Source: Mayamaea pseudoterrestris (Eukaryota > Bacillariophyta > Bacillariophyceae > Sellaphorales > Sellaphoraceae). Taken from it: DNA of 64,000 nucleotides. Made by a program: the position numbers and the translations under genes. This document shows positions 41,784 through 55,105 of the stretch, in pieces (positions within the stretch are counted from its first letter, which is position 1; each line of letters starts with the position of its first letter). A model generated the notes under the pieces. That model searched no databases, was not told where the DNA came from, and saw only the letters and a program-made list of their open reading frames with translations. The DNA lies in contig BROI01000032.1 of NCBI GenBank assembly GCA_027923505.1, forward strand, positions 124,001-188,000, read 5' to 3'.

Positions 41784-42020
41784 AGTGGTATTATATTCCT
41801 CTTCGTAGTTGAGTGAATTGAATAAATGTAGTAGAGAGAGTAGAAGCTTTGTTTCTGCTTTGCAAAGTCCATCGTGATGGTTTCGTGGTCGCGGCTGTGA
41901 TTATCGCAGCGGTACACATTTCTGTCCGACCACGACTCATTTTCTGATCCATCCGTCTTGCAACATCTCGTTCACTTTTTCGATGGCCGATCATCAGCAT
42001 CACCACGCGACAACAACAAC
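41784..42020. promoter_or_regulatory. Divergent promoter, TAF1B-like / SET-JmjC genes
   Basis: 237 bp between divergent ATGs. The plus-strand frame is open back to a TTG at 41958 but has no ATG there, so 42021 is used. Confidence 0.4.
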
Positions 42021-45000
42021 ATGACTGTACCTACGCACAATAGCAGCAGAAGCAATTCACTAGTCGAACGATGTGACAGTGAAACACGGGGCCGTCACTT
42101 GAGAGCCATCAAACGCATTGACCGAGGCCGCCTCCTCTGGTGCGAGCGACCCTTGCTGTGCCTGCAGAGTCGAGACAATTTACGCCACGCCTTTGTCTGC
42201 TCGTACTGTCATGCCTTTATGGGTGGACCTAATGTCGCAATGAGTAAGAGATTTGCTGACGTAAAAGCTGAAACGAATACTGCTGTGACGGATGATGCAA
42301 ATGGAAATGACAATCATCAATACGATGCGGACTCTTCTCGATCATTTCACTACATTCCTTGTCGACACAAGTGCGGACATTACTACTGTTCCGATGATTG
42401 CGAAGAGAAGGCTTGGATGTTGCATCATTTCGTCTTTTGCACGGGGCGGTTTGACACGCTGGAGCATCCAATTGTTGTGTTCAAGCAGTGGGCCGTTGCA
42501 AGCAACGAAATTCTCTTGTTGGCAGCCGAATGGTGGGTTGCCCAGCATGTGACAAGCATGGCTGCTGCGGCTGCTGCATCCGGCGAAGAGTCGTACTACG
42601 GTGTCGATGGAGCTGGTGCGGACGATGCCAACAGCGACGAGAATTCTCCTTGGCGACGAAGACCAACCGACTACAGTGACTTCTCAATGGTGCCATGGTG
42701 GGATGTAGAGACTGCGCCGCTTCGAGCGCAGCCAGGAGGCTTTATCGAAGCAGCAGCCTTGGAGACGACACTGCGAGAGCTTTGTGAGACTGCTGCGAAA
42801 CTTTTGAATGAGGTTTTTGACGCATACAATCGTGACAACCAAAGTCAAAAGGATGCATTTCAATGTGTCATCCCTCCCATTTCGGCCTTGGACATTGCCA
42901 AGCGAGTTGGTTCCTTCTCGCAGAACGCCATGGGAATTAGGCAGAGGCATCCATTGTGTCGGGACGTGTTTGAGCGAAGTTTCAGGGAGCAGTGGCATGA
43001 CGAGATTGTGGCGGCGCTGGCGGAAGCTGACTTTATCGGGGATGGCAGTGGTGAGAATGGATGTTGCAATGATGATGACGAGACTGAAGAAAAGGACAAA
43101 GCAAGCGGCAATTCACGCGATGAGGCGGAAACAATGAACGACGGGATCTTACCATCAGCGAAGTCGAATGACGCCAGCCACATTGCACCGGACGAATGGG
43201 ATTACTCGGTCGATGAGATTGCAGCCTTCCTGTCGCGTCTCTTTGTCGATGAGGACGGAACTGTCCGCGACGTTGATCAGCAAAGTAATGATGAAGAAGA
43301 CGGGCAAGAGCGAGATGCGACTGGTGACGATCTAGATTATATCTTTTCTCCTTTGGATGGAACGGCCATGTATTCACTCATTTGCAAAATGAACCATTCT
43401 TGCGATCCAAACGTCATTGTCTTGTACAAGCGTACGGCGTACGGTTCCAGTCATCCGCTGACGGCGTTCGCCGTAGCGTTAAAGCCCATCGAAGCAAATG
43501 AAGAGCTGACTATATCGTACATTGACAAAAGTGAACCACTCGCTACACGTCAAGAGTCTTTAGCCAATTACGGCTTTAGTTGTCGTTGCACAAAATGCGA
43601 AGCTGAGACACTTGGAGAGATGCTTGACAAGGAGCAGGTTGCTGATCCCACTGATGATTTGTTCGGTGAACGAGATAGTGACGAGGATAATTCAGATTAT
43701 GATAAAGTTGGTGACGACGTTGATGATACGACATCAGAGGCCAAACTTGAACAAATTGCTGCACAACTCGACACCCGAGCTAACCACTGCAAACTGGGAT
43801 CAATGCCTCTGCATAAGTTTGCACGGGCGTTTTCGTATGCGATCTCATGCGCTAGAAAACTTTCAAAGTCTGTCGATGATGCAACAATCTGCCATCTTTT
43901 GGATAGTCTTGTCATGGGGCTCGAAATGAAGGACTTTTGCCTATGTGAAATTGTCGGCAATGACTTAGAGCAGCAATTGTACGCAACGTTGCGAAGAAAT
44001 AAGTCATGGCCTAGCTCAATGCACAGAGAAGCATATTGGTGTGCCGTACTTGGGAGTGCGATTGGATCTGCGCATAATTGCCAATTCCTAGAAGCTTTGT
44101 CCTTTCTCGACAAAGGCATCATTCTCGGGCTACCATGCGACAGCACCCAGCTACGTGAGCTTTATCGCTACGTTGAGTTGCATGCATGTCAAATGGCTCA
44201 AGGCCCTTGCCTCCTGTTTCGCAACAATATCGTAAGCAACTTTAGCATGCCGCTACACAAGGAGCTTTTGCTGGAGAAGGGGCTGTCAAAGCCGCTACAT
44301 AATCCGATAGCGGAGCGAAATGAAAGCATGTCTTTTGAAGCTTTTCATAATGAATTTGCAATGAATCAAAAAGCTGTGGTCATGCGAGACTTTGCCGGCA
44401 GCTGGAGGGCCACAGAGAAATGGCGCAACCTGGGATGGTTGGCTCACGTTCATGGTGGACGACTCGTCCCAGTGGAGCTCGGGTCGATGCTCGCCGGGAC
44501 CATGAAGGAAGAAATGCTTACCTTTCGACAATTCATTAAGAAATATATGATCGACGAAAAATCGAAGAGAATCTGGAGCTTGGATGATGCAGTGGACCCG
44601 TTGTCCCACGTTGCTTACGTTGCTCAGCATCCGCTTCTGAACCAGATTACGTCGCTCAAAGATGACTTGGATATGTCTCCGAGTATTATCGGTCCTTCCG
44701 GACCGACGCATGTGTATTTATGGATTGGAACTGGTGGAACTCGAACTCCTCTGCATTTCGACAGCTACGACAACCTGTTCGTCCAGTTAGTGGGCGCCAA
44801 GTACGTTCGCCTGTATAGTGCGAACGAGACGTCAAAACTCTACGTGAACAAACAATGTGCATATGGATTACAGGGCAACATGAGCGACGTTGACTGTGAA
44901 CGTGAAGATTTTGACAAGCATCCTTTGGCAAGAGAGGCAGCGTTCGAGGAAGTGTTGCTTCTCCCTGGTGACGCCTTGTTCATCCCAGCTCGGACTTGGC

Positions 45001-45050
45001 ACTACGTGCGGTCGTTGACCACATCCATCAGCGTAAATTACTGGTTCTAA
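42021..45050 (+). CDS. SET-MYND (SMYD-like) methyltransferase fused to a JmjC/cupin-8 oxygenase
   Basis: 1009 residues in one exon from the ATG at 42021. The N-terminus has the SMYD layout: an early SET strand (GRHLRAIKRIDRGRLLWCERP), a MYND-like zinc region (CSYC, then CRHKCGHYYCSDDC...HHFVFC), and the main SET part near 450-520. That part holds NHSCDPN (from residue 458), ANEELTISYID and a post-SET Cys cluster (YGFSCRCTKC). A TPR-like helical stretch follows. Residues about 780-1009 are a JMJD5-like JmjC/cupin-8 domain: TPLHFDSYDNLFVQLVGAKY with iron ligands H912 and D914, and PARTWHYVRSLTTSISVNYW with H994. Each half looks catalytically complete. The two activities (lysine methylation; 2-oxoglutarate hydroxylation or demethylation) in one chain are unusual. 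Targets are unknown. Confidence 0.88.
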   Translation: MTVPTHNSSRSNSLVERCDSETRGRHLRAIKRIDRGRLLWCERPLLCLQSRDNLRHAFVCSYCHAFMGGPNVAMSKRFADVKAETNTAVTDDANGNDNHQYDADSSRSFHYIPCRHKCGHYYCSDDCEEKAWMLHHFVFCTGRFDTLEHPIVVFKQWAVASNEILLLAAEWWVAQHVTSMAAAAAASGEESYYGVDGAGADDANSDENSPWRRRPTDYSDFSMVPWWDVETAPLRAQPGGFIEAAALETTLRELCETAAKLLNEVFDAYNRDNQSQKDAFQCVIPPISALDIAKRVGSFSQNAMGIRQRHPLCRDVFERSFREQWHDEIVAALAEADFIGDGSGENGCCNDDDETEEKDKASGNSRDEAETMNDGILPSAKSNDASHIAPDEWDYSVDEIAAFLSRLFVDEDGTVRDVDQQSNDEEDGQERDATGDDLDYIFSPLDGTAMYSLICKMNHSCDPNVIVLYKRTAYGSSHPLTAFAVALKPIEANEELTISYIDKSEPLATRQESLANYGFSCRCTKCEAETLGEMLDKEQVADPTDDLFGERDSDEDNSDYDKVGDDVDDTTSEAKLEQIAAQLDTRANHCKLGSMPLHKFARAFSYAISCARKLSKSVDDATICHLLDSLVMGLEMKDFCLCEIVGNDLEQQLYATLRRNKSWPSSMHREAYWCAVLGSAIGSAHNCQFLEALSFLDKGIILGLPCDSTQLRELYRYVELHACQMAQGPCLLFRNNIVSNFSMPLHKELLLEKGLSKPLHNPIAERNESMSFEAFHNEFAMNQKAVVMRDFAGSWRATEKWRNLGWLAHVHGGRLVPVELGSMLAGTMKEEMLTFRQFIKKYMIDEKSKRIWSLDDAVDPLSHVAYVAQHPLLNQITSLKDDLDMSPSIIGPSGPTHVYLWIGTGGTRTPLHFDSYDNLFVQLVGAKYVRLYSANETSKLYVNKQCAYGLQGNMSDVDCEREDFDKHPLAREAAFEEVLLLPGDALFIPARTWHYVRSLTTSISVNYWF

Positions 45051-45147
45051 TCGCATATAAAAATAATTTGGTCAACAATAGTTGCTATTGTTATTGCTTA
45101 TGCTTCAATAGCCAAACCGTAGACACATGATAAGTTTTCAAAGGCTT

Positions 45148-46233
45148 TTAGCCAACCACACGAGGCACAATAAGTGTTTGATGCTCGGTCAAAAAGTCAC
45201 ACCACTCTTGATACGCCTCCTTGGGAATGTAGTCGAGCGGCGTAAAGTTGCGATTGTCGGAAATGAGCAAAAAGTCGGGGCAAGCTTCCAAAATCATGGT
45301 AACGACATCGAAATTGGGTCGTCCCGTCCAGCACGAATCATGGAGTGGGGTTCGACCACTGTCACAAACCACCTTCAAGTCGAGTTTGGCCGTATGCAGC
45401 AAGAAGGACATGATATCCGTGCATCCTCTGCGAGCCGCCGTGTGGAGAATGCTTTCATGGAAGCGGTTGCAGCACTGCAAGTTACGTCCTTCATCATGGA
45501 ACCGTTGCATGGTGGCGAGATCGTTGGTGCGCACCGCCGTCATCAACGCCACGTCGTAGCTGGAAATCATCTCTGGAGTTACCTTTAGAAAGTAGGACTC
45601 CAAAAGCGTCTTGTACGAGCGTGGCTCAACCTTGTTTATTCCGTTGGCAGCAAGCAGCTCCTGCAGCAAGTCCTTGGGGCGCTGGGTGTTGGTCACACTT
45701 GCAGCCTTTGGCTTGTCTTGATGCACAATCACCATGCGAGAGTGATTCTTTGGGCCAAGCTTTTCTGCACTTTCACTCTTGTAGATCAAGTTTTGAATGG
45801 CTTCATTTCGGCCGTGCTGCGCAAGGTCGCCGTCGGAATGATTCCTGGAAAGAAATTGACGCATCGCATCCGAAATAAAAATGCCGCCTCCAACCTTCTT
45901 GGTCGCCACTGGAACATGCAGAGTCGTATGCACGGACCTCGGTGTTGGCTGATGATTCATGGCAGTTGCTGCGCTTGGTTTAGCGGCAACGAATGATGCA
46001 TCGCCCTGCTTGTTGGTGGATTCTTTCACGACATGATTCATCTCGGACATGGAAAAGTCGCAATCTGTTTCACTCTCATCTGCAATGCTTGACCCATCAT
46101 CAGACTCATCATCGCTGTCTTCATCGTTGCCTTCAAAGTCGGTGGAAGGTTGACTTGTCAAGAGCTCATCGACGTGTGCCATCCAATTTGGCGATGGCTT
46201 GTCGGTGGAGGTAGGCTGCTGATTCATCGTCAT
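45148..46233 (-). CDS. Ankyrin-repeat protein with acidic N-terminus
   Basis: 361 residues. Residues about 35-65 are Asp/Ser-rich. Ankyrin-type helices run from about 225 to 335: DVALMTAVRTNDLATMQRFH, then ESILHTAARRGCTDIMSFLL, then GRTPLHDSCWTGRPNFDVVT and FTPLDYI. This type of sequence, an ankyrin block after GGGIFISDAMRQFLSR, looks like a stramenopile family of unknown role. It converges with the SET-JmjC gene, 97 bp apart. Confidence 0.8.
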   Translation of the reverse strand: MTMNQQPTSTDKPSPNWMAHVDELLTSQPSTDFEGNDEDSDDESDDGSSIADESETDCDFSMSEMNHVVKESTNKQGDASFVAAKPSAATAMNHQPTPRSVHTTLHVPVATKKVGGGIFISDAMRQFLSRNHSDGDLAQHGRNEAIQNLIYKSESAEKLGPKNHSRMVIVHQDKPKAASVTNTQRPKDLLQELLAANGINKVEPRSYKTLLESYFLKVTPEMISSYDVALMTAVRTNDLATMQRFHDEGRNLQCCNRFHESILHTAARRGCTDIMSFLLHTAKLDLKVVCDSGRTPLHDSCWTGRPNFDVVTMILEACPDFLLISDNRNFTPLDYIPKEAYQEWCDFLTEHQTLIVPRVVG

Positions 46234-46693
46234 GTAGTCGTCTATCGGTAGCTGCAGCTTAATGCTCCAATTCTAAAATTATGAATGCATGTCTTTTGTT
46301 TCCCATCATGCTGCTGCTGCTGCTTCAGAAACATGATGTGGTTTTCCGAATTAGTCAACGCCAAGTTGCTGTTGGTCGTCGCCGTGTTCGATGAAACTGT
46401 GACTGACCGTGACAAAAATGATGTCACTGCGTGACCACGCGCGTCGCTGTGCCGTGGCACTCGTGTTGACGAGTCAAGGTTGGTCTTGCATCAAGTACGC
46501 ATGTAATACTAGCATATACTATCCGTAATGTGGTTTTGATAGCTAGCTTAATTATTATCAAACTGCTATGCAAAAATGTAGTCTGAACTGAGCATATGCT
46601 CTAACACTATGCAGCATGCGCGATTCGCCGCATCCTCGACTCATGGTACACTCTTATTTCAAACTCAAACGTGCAATTAAATGCAACCTACTT
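46234..46693. other. Intergenic gap
   Basis: This holds the ankyrin gene promoter and the 3' end of the next gene. It contains a short CTG triplet run near 46308-46322 and an inverted repeat TTTGATA...TATCAAA near 46533-46562. No gene is supported. Confidence 0.4.
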
Positions 46694-49600
46694 CTACGCC
46701 TCCTTTGCCTTTGCAGCAAGTCGGCTGCTGCGACGAGTTGCGCTTGACTCCGACATGCGACTGGTGCGAGAGCTTTTGGAGTGTGCGTCACTCGCTTCCG
46801 ACGCGTTGGATCCACGACGAACGCTGCGAGAGCCAGCGTCGCTTGCATCTGCTGCCGATGCATTTGATCCACGGCGGCCGCTTCGACGCGGACCCAACGT
46901 CTCAACGACTGAAGGTTCCGCATTGCTGGCGTTGCGGCGTGCAGCACTGCGCGGGGCGCCTGAACGAGGCAATGGTGGCCGTCCGCTCGCGTCCTCGCTC
47001 AGGTCCTCCCCTTGATCACTTTGCCCCGTTTCCGTGGTTCTTCGACGAGTCGTTGACGACCCCTTGGGTTTTGGTGTAAGCCTCTTTCGCTTTTTACGCT
47101 TGCCCGTATGAGGAGCCGACTTCGCCGGAGACTCTTCGGTGGCAGCAATAATGTCGTTTTTCGATTCTGCATCTTCTTGTTCCACCGCCCCATCTGATTC
47201 TTCTGTTTCGTAAAAGCCTTGTTTAGTCATCTCCTTGTCAATGTTCAATGGGCGATTTACTTTTCGCTTCCGCGCACTCCGACGAACACTAGATTGAGGC
47301 GATTGAGCTGCCTGGTCTCCAGTACTGGACTCATCATCGGCTGACTGCTCTCCAACAGAGCTTCTCGGTTGCAAAAAGGCTTCTCGGGCCATCGTCTCTC
47401 CAAAATTTTCGACAGGTGTATCCTCGTAGATAGGCGGTAGAATCGCAACGCCTGGTTCATACTCGTCGGCTGCGCGAATCGATAAGCTCGGGGTGTCGCC
47501 TTGAATAGTACTCGGCGTTGCACTCAAGGATGAAGGTGCAAAAGGACTAGACATGTCAATATTGCGACCAGTCTGCGATGATCGAGGTGAAGAATATGGA
47601 CTTGGCTGGTCATCTCCAACCGCAAAGGCATTCTCAACGGGTTGTTGGACGGCAACTTCAGCGCTAAAGTGCACTACAGGAGCAGCGTCTCGTGTGACTC
47701 GCGACGTCGCGTCACTGCTGCTTTCCCGAGATTCTCCCGAACCTTCGATGATCTCCTCTTGAAGACAAGGAGCTCCGGCTATTTCGTCGTGTTCAACAAC
47801 ATCATGATCGCGCGGTGCAGTCGAGCCGTGAGCACCATGAGCATGTTGTGGATTTTCCAGATCTTGCCCCGAAGGGTGTTCATCTGGACCTTCGTCATCC
47901 AACTGGAGGTGAGGAGCAGATTCAACAGAGTTAAAATGATCTTGCGCAGCAACAGCATGCTCATGCAGAGAAGTAGAGCCATGTGAAGCTAAGGAAGCAT
48001 CTTGTACGGACGATTCATGGCGTACTACTCTGTCGTCCAACTCCGAATCTTCCCCTTCCGACGTTGCCTCGTCCGCAGCACTCATGGCATCCGAAAGTTG
48101 ATACTGTTCACGCACGTGGTCGTGAGGCTGCTCTCCACTAGGTTCAGCTGGTTGTTCTCGTTGTACAAGGTCGTCATCCTCCTCGGTGTGTTCCCCTTGA
48201 GATGCACCGCCATCATACCCATCAGGTTCCGCGGAAGAGGCATCACTTCTACCAGAACGATGACGTCGAGTTCTCCACTCATTAATGCGACGACGTTCTT
48301 CATTATCCGTGGCATCCGCATCATATCCAGCCATGGTAGCTTCAACTGCTGACTGCTGCCTTACTTCTTTCCGCGGGAGCTCGTCTTCGCCCTCGGAAAT
48401 TTGTGACTCCTCCGCAAAATAGGCCTCGTCACCCGCGACAGCCTCAACTTGAGGAACGTAAGCTTGAACCTGAGCCTGTAAGTGAATTCCCTCACTCCTT
48501 TCAAGCCTGTTGACCTCGTCATCTGCGCTCTGATCGCCAGCCTGCTCATTGCCCCGAGTGCTTTGCTCGTCGATGTTTACTGCGTCGACATCGACGTCAC
48601 CAATCCTTTGATCGCCCTCCTGCCTTAAACCATGCGTGTTTTGCTCGTCAAGGCTCACTGCGTCGACAACGTCATCGTCGTCGTCGTCCAAGCTCTGTTC
48701 ACTTGACTGATTACTGTCCTGCGTGCTTTGCTCATCAAGCTTCACTTCGACAACATCATTGTCTGTGCTCAGTTCGTCAGCCTGCGTTCTGGCATGCGTG
48801 TGTCGTTCGTCAAGGTCAACTGCTTCGACAAATGAAATCTGCCCATCGGCCACTTCTTCATCTGTGCTTTCTTCGCTAGAAGTTTCTTCATCGTATCCCA
48901 CGCCGGCGGATGAATCAGATTTTCCGCGCCTGTCGGGTGCAGCTTCTGCATCAAAAAATTCTTCGTCCTGGTCTGCTTCTTCGCCATCGGTGGTCGACGA
49001 GTCGTGGTCACCAAAATCATAATAATCATGAACTGCTTCCGCGTCGTAGAAGTGGTCTTTTTCTTCGACAGTGTCATTAGCACTGGGCTCGAGCTCGTCC
49101 GCAATTTCGGCAACAGCTTCCTCGCCATCGGAGCTCGTTTCTTCCTGCTCGTCACTCGTGCCATCGCTCAGTTCAACGACGCGTTGCGAGTCAGGCGAGG
49201 CAACGTCCTGTTCGCTTGAATTTTCATGCTCAAATGGCTCCTCACTTTCGGTACCCGTTTCACTATCCATCGCATCGTCCGTTTCATCGTGATCAGCCAT
49301 CGCCGCGCCCGCACCGTCATCCATTGTTTCAGGCATCTTATCCATCACCAAGCCATCCGTCGCAAACTCTAGCTGCACGACGTCCGGTGCATCTGGTTCC
49401 AAGGACAAACTCTCAGACAATGGAAGCGCTTCCTTGTCAATTGCCGCCTCATCATCTCCCAACAACATCGAAAACAGACGTTTGTAGTCCAACATGTTGC
49501 TATTCTCTGCCAACGTACGAGTAGGAACAGGAGGCGGTTCAATTGCCAGAAGGTTGCGCATCCATGCCAATTGCTGCTCCGGCGACTCCAAAAGTAAATT

Positions 49601-51074
49601 AGCCGGCACAGGCATGAAACGCGAGTAAGTCATCAAAACAGTTTCTTTCCATGGCCTGGCAGCGATCAAGTGCAAAAGAGCTTGGCGACAATTCAACTGA
49701 ATAAACGGCTTGACATCTGCAAGATCCGCACGTTCGACTATGTCATACAATCCCCTGTACAAACTGGCAAACTCGAGGAAGCCACGATCGCCGGAAAAGA
49801 GATTGAACTTGTAAAACAAAGAGTCGAGAACTGGCATCCCAGCGTTGTAGAAAACTTTTCCATTGTAAACGAGATAATTGAAAAGGCGCTCGAATAAGGA
49901 CTGCACAATGTCATCAGAGACACCTCGTAATTCGCCCACCTGCCGCGACAAGCATACTGCTTGATCAAAACAATCTTGAGTCAAAAGTCGTTTTATTTGT
50001 ATAATCACAGGTTGAAACGGTTGCAAAATGTAATGGGCGTTCTCGGGCAAGTGCGTATGGTGCGTCATCTCGCTAAAGTCGTCAATCGCGGTGGAGTCCG
50101 CCTTGAGTTGGCGCAACACTTGACCAGCACAAGTCGGCGGAACCAGGAGCTGACAAGCTTGCAAGACCTTTTCACGTTCAAGGTCGCAATCATCGCCCAA
50201 AAATTGTTCCGCTAAATAGCTCCGAAAGAGCTTCGGCGAGAGGAAGGAAGTCTTGGCGCAAAGCTCCATAGTGGTGCTGCATACGTCAAAATAGCCATGC
50301 ATGTTAGTATGCAATAGCGCGCAAACTCGACAAATGCAAGTAGGGCAACACTTACTCAAAGTCATAATGTTCAATGGAAGAGATTATTGTCTCCCAAGTA
50401 AGCCATTGCGGCGACTCGTAATGACCGAGAAACAAGTCAATCCAAAAGATTGACAAGATGGGCTCAAAGTTTGCAACCAAAGGCTCAAACGCTCGAAGCA
50501 AGCTTAAAATCGCATTTCTGCATTCGTCATAGGTTTCAAAATACTTGTAAAGCGCTTCAACGACGACGAGTGCCATGTAAACCTTCCACGCAGTCGTCGT
50601 TTCATCCTGCGACGGATATCCAATCAAAATGCGACGCTTCTTGCGAAGGACGGGCGGCTGGCGAGGGCGACGGTCGTAAAACTGAAGAGGCAGCGTCAAG
50701 AACCCAATCAAGGTTTTGAAATCAACTGGGAAATTTTTGAGCTGGTAGCGATCAAAGAGCGGAAGAAAAGCTTTGGAATGCAGCGAGATGCGCTCAAAGG
50801 CAGCGGAAAGCGCTTCTTGAACATCGTCAAGCGAGGTAAATATACCAAGCTGAGATACTCCATGCAGTAACTGAATCATGGAAGCTGCAACTACTTCTTC
50901 CTTTGCAATTTGTAGATGCACTATGCGCTTCTTGGCTTCAAGTTTCACAACTGCATCGTTGAAATCGATCTGATCAATGTTTTCGAGTGGCTCGAGCAAG
51001 CCATCCGTGAGTTTAGCCAGTGCCACTCGGAATTCCGCGACTTGCTCCTCCATGGACTCGATAGGAAGAGCCAT
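46694..51074 (-). CDS. Very large acidic repeat-containing protein of unknown function
   Basis: 1433 residues from exons 50356-51074 and 46694-50276. The 79-nt intron 50277-50355 runs GTAAGT...TATGCAG; the joined codons read HYDFDTTMELCAKT and the lengths sum to whole codons. I use the ATG at 51074 (MALPIESMEEQVAEFR); an earlier in-frame ATG at 51287 lacks coding character. Residues 1-540 are an ordered, helical part without a motif I recognise. About 560-1200 are extremely Asp/Glu/Ser-rich. Four to five imperfect repeats of about 28 residues lie near 720-815, centred on VKLDEQST / VSLDEQNT / VNIDEQST. The C-terminus turns basic (GKRKKRKRLTPKPK) with a repeated RRGSNAS motif, suggesting a nuclear or nucleolar protein with charge-segregated disorder. 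No function is assigned. Confidence 0.8.
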
Positions 51075-51342
51075 ACTAAAGTATATTGAAACGCAATGGA
51101 ACCTCAAGCAAAGAATATCCAAGTGTTGCGGCAGCGCCTTCGCATGTGTGTGATCATTGTGGCATCGTGGAGCGCGAATCGATGGTTCCGCTTGGCGCCA
51201 AAAAGTCGTCATTAACGATGCGACGCGATCACGTTTCGGTGAACCGACGGTCTTTCTTCCACTTGACCATGGGCCATTCGTTTTCATGCGCCCATTTTCG
51301 ACACCTTTACGTGAAGATTCTGTAGTTACATATAGTACAAGA
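51075..51342. promoter_or_regulatory. Divergent promoter, acidic protein / cysteinyl-tRNA synthetase
   Basis: 268 bp between ATGs on opposite strands. An AT-rich TACATATAGTAC stretch lies about 15 bp before the synthetase ATG; no operator is evident. Confidence 0.4.
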
Positions 51343-53339
51343 ATGTCCAGCTCTCACATGCCTCCCTGGGAAAAGCCTGATCCTCCAGTTGTCCTTCACG
51401 ATCCTCAATTGAAGGTGCTTAACTCACTGACCCGCGAGAAAGACCATTTCATTACCATGGACGGAACAAGCCGCGTTACGTGGTACATGTAAGTGCAAAC
51501 GAGCATGTATGGGTCATATATGAAAGCAGCTCAGGCTGACTTTGCCGGATTGTCGCCTATACTTGCAGGTGCGGACCGACCGTGTACGCTCCCAGCCATA
51601 TGGGTCATGCTCGAACCTACCTTTGCATGGACATTCTTCGACGCATATTGCAAGACTACTTTCGCTACGATGTCACGCTCATTATGAATATTACCGACAT
51701 TGACGACAAGATTATCGATCGGTCCGCTGAACAAAAGATTCATCACTTGGAACTCAGCCGGCGGTTTGAGCAAGAGTATCACAAGGACATGCAGGATCTT
51801 GGAGTATTACCGCCAAGTTGCTTGACTCGAGTGACGGAATATATTCCAGAGATTGTTGATTATATTCAGCGAATCGCTGACAAGGGTCTGGCGTATGAAA
51901 GCAATGGGAGTGTTTACTTTCATGTCCATGCCTTTGAGCAGGCGCCTCACATGCACTACTGCAAACTTGCACCGGAACAAATTTTGAACGCGGAACTCCT
52001 AGCCGAAGGTGAAGGGAAGCTAACGCAAGAGTTTGTTAGTGACAAAAAGTCACCGCGAGACTTTGCACTTTGGAAAAAGAGCAAGGAGGGCGAGCCATCA
52101 TGGGAATCGCCATGGGGACCTGGACGACCCGGTTGGCACATTGAGTGCTCTGTCATGGCATCTGATGTACTTGATCGAGTGTTTGGAATCAAACGGATGG
52201 ATATTCACTCGGGAGGCGTCGATTTAAAGTTTCCGCACCATGACAATGAAATGGCGCAGGCCGAAGCCGAATGTGGTGAGACGCAGTGGGTCAACTACTT
52301 TATTCACACGGGCCACTTGCATATCAAGGGATTGAAAATGTCCAAGTCCTTGAAGAACTTTATCACGATCCAACAGGCCCTAGAAATCAATAGCGCGCGC
52401 CAAATTCGAATGCTCTTTCTCTTGCACAAGTACAATACGCAAATGGACTATGGTGACAACACAATGCAACACGCGCTTGAAACGGAGAAACGCTTTGTTG
52501 AATTCTTTCACAATGCCAAGGCTTGTCTCCGCCAACATTGTATGCAAGCGTCGCAGAAATGGGACGCGGAAGCTGTCGCGTTGGAAAAGACACTTCGGGA
52601 ATTAATGACCAAGGTTGACGTTGCAATGCGAGATGATTTTGACACACCAACGGTTCTGTCGATACTGACCGACCTTGTGAAAGCGACCAATGTGTACATG
52701 GAAGGCACTGCTGTCGTTGGATTGGTGGTACGGAACGTGGCGAGCTACATTACAAGGATATTCAAAGTCTTTGGTTTGATTTTGGACGAGTCAATCGGCT
52801 TTGGCTCGGCTGATTGTGGGAACTTAGGCGCCAACCGAGAAGATATCTTGCAACCAGTGTTGGATGCACTCATGGACTTTCGTTCCTCTGTGCGCGATAA
52901 AGCACGACGCAAAGATGTTGGCGCTGTGCTCGACGAATGCGATCGATTTCGAGACAATGTGCTTCCACCGATTGGTATTCGATTAGAGGACAAGGCCGAC
53001 GCATCTGTATGGAAGTTGGCTGATCCAGAAGAGCTTATTCGCGAGATGGAGCAACGGCAAGCCGAAGCCGAACGGAAAGCGGAAGAGAAAGCAAAAAAAG
53101 CCGAGGAAGCTGCAAAGAAGGAAGCGCTGAATCGAATGAGTCCCGAGGACTATATGAAGCAGCTGGCGTTAGACGACGGGACGACATTAATGTATTCAAA
53201 GTTTGACGAAGAGGGTCTTCCGACACACGACGATGCCGGCGAGCCTCTGAATAAGAATCAGTGCAAAAAGGCACAAAAGCTGTTCAAGACACAGCAGGCA
53301 AAGCATGAGAAGTATATAAAGGCGAATGGACACGGATAA
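51343..53339 (+). CDS. Cysteinyl-tRNA synthetase, cytosolic type
   Basis: 638 residues from exons 51343-51488 and 51569-53339. The 80-nt intron runs GTAAGT...TTGCAG, and joining gives WYMCGPTVYAPSHMGHARTY, the class I HIGH region with a zinc-ligand Cys. The KMSKS motif is exact (LKMSKSLKNF). Zinc-site residues continue in GWHIECSVMA and FPHHDNE. There is no organelle presequence. The C-terminus carries a Lys/Glu/Ala-rich helix (ERKAEEKAKKAEEAAKKE) and a basic tail, as in eukaryotic cytosolic enzymes. It charges tRNA-Cys. Confidence 0.97.
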
Positions 53340-53444
53340 TCTTGCGATCGAATTAAGTCCATTTTATTAACAGTGAACATATCGAGTGGTTAATTATCAT
53401 ACGTGGCGTCTCGTCGCCTCAATCGCCAATATCTTTTCGCAAAA

Positions 53445-55105
<1,661 letters not shown>

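Noticed and set aside
30874-45050. A chromatin gene cluster (LSD1-like, TAF1B-like, SET-JmjC)
   Set aside because: Unrelated genes lie between them on both strands, and eukaryotic neighbours rarely share function; proximity is likely chance.
46671-47079. Plus-strand frames opposite the basic tail of the acidic protein
   Set aside because: Arg/Ser repeats on the minus strand create open complementary frames; no independent support.
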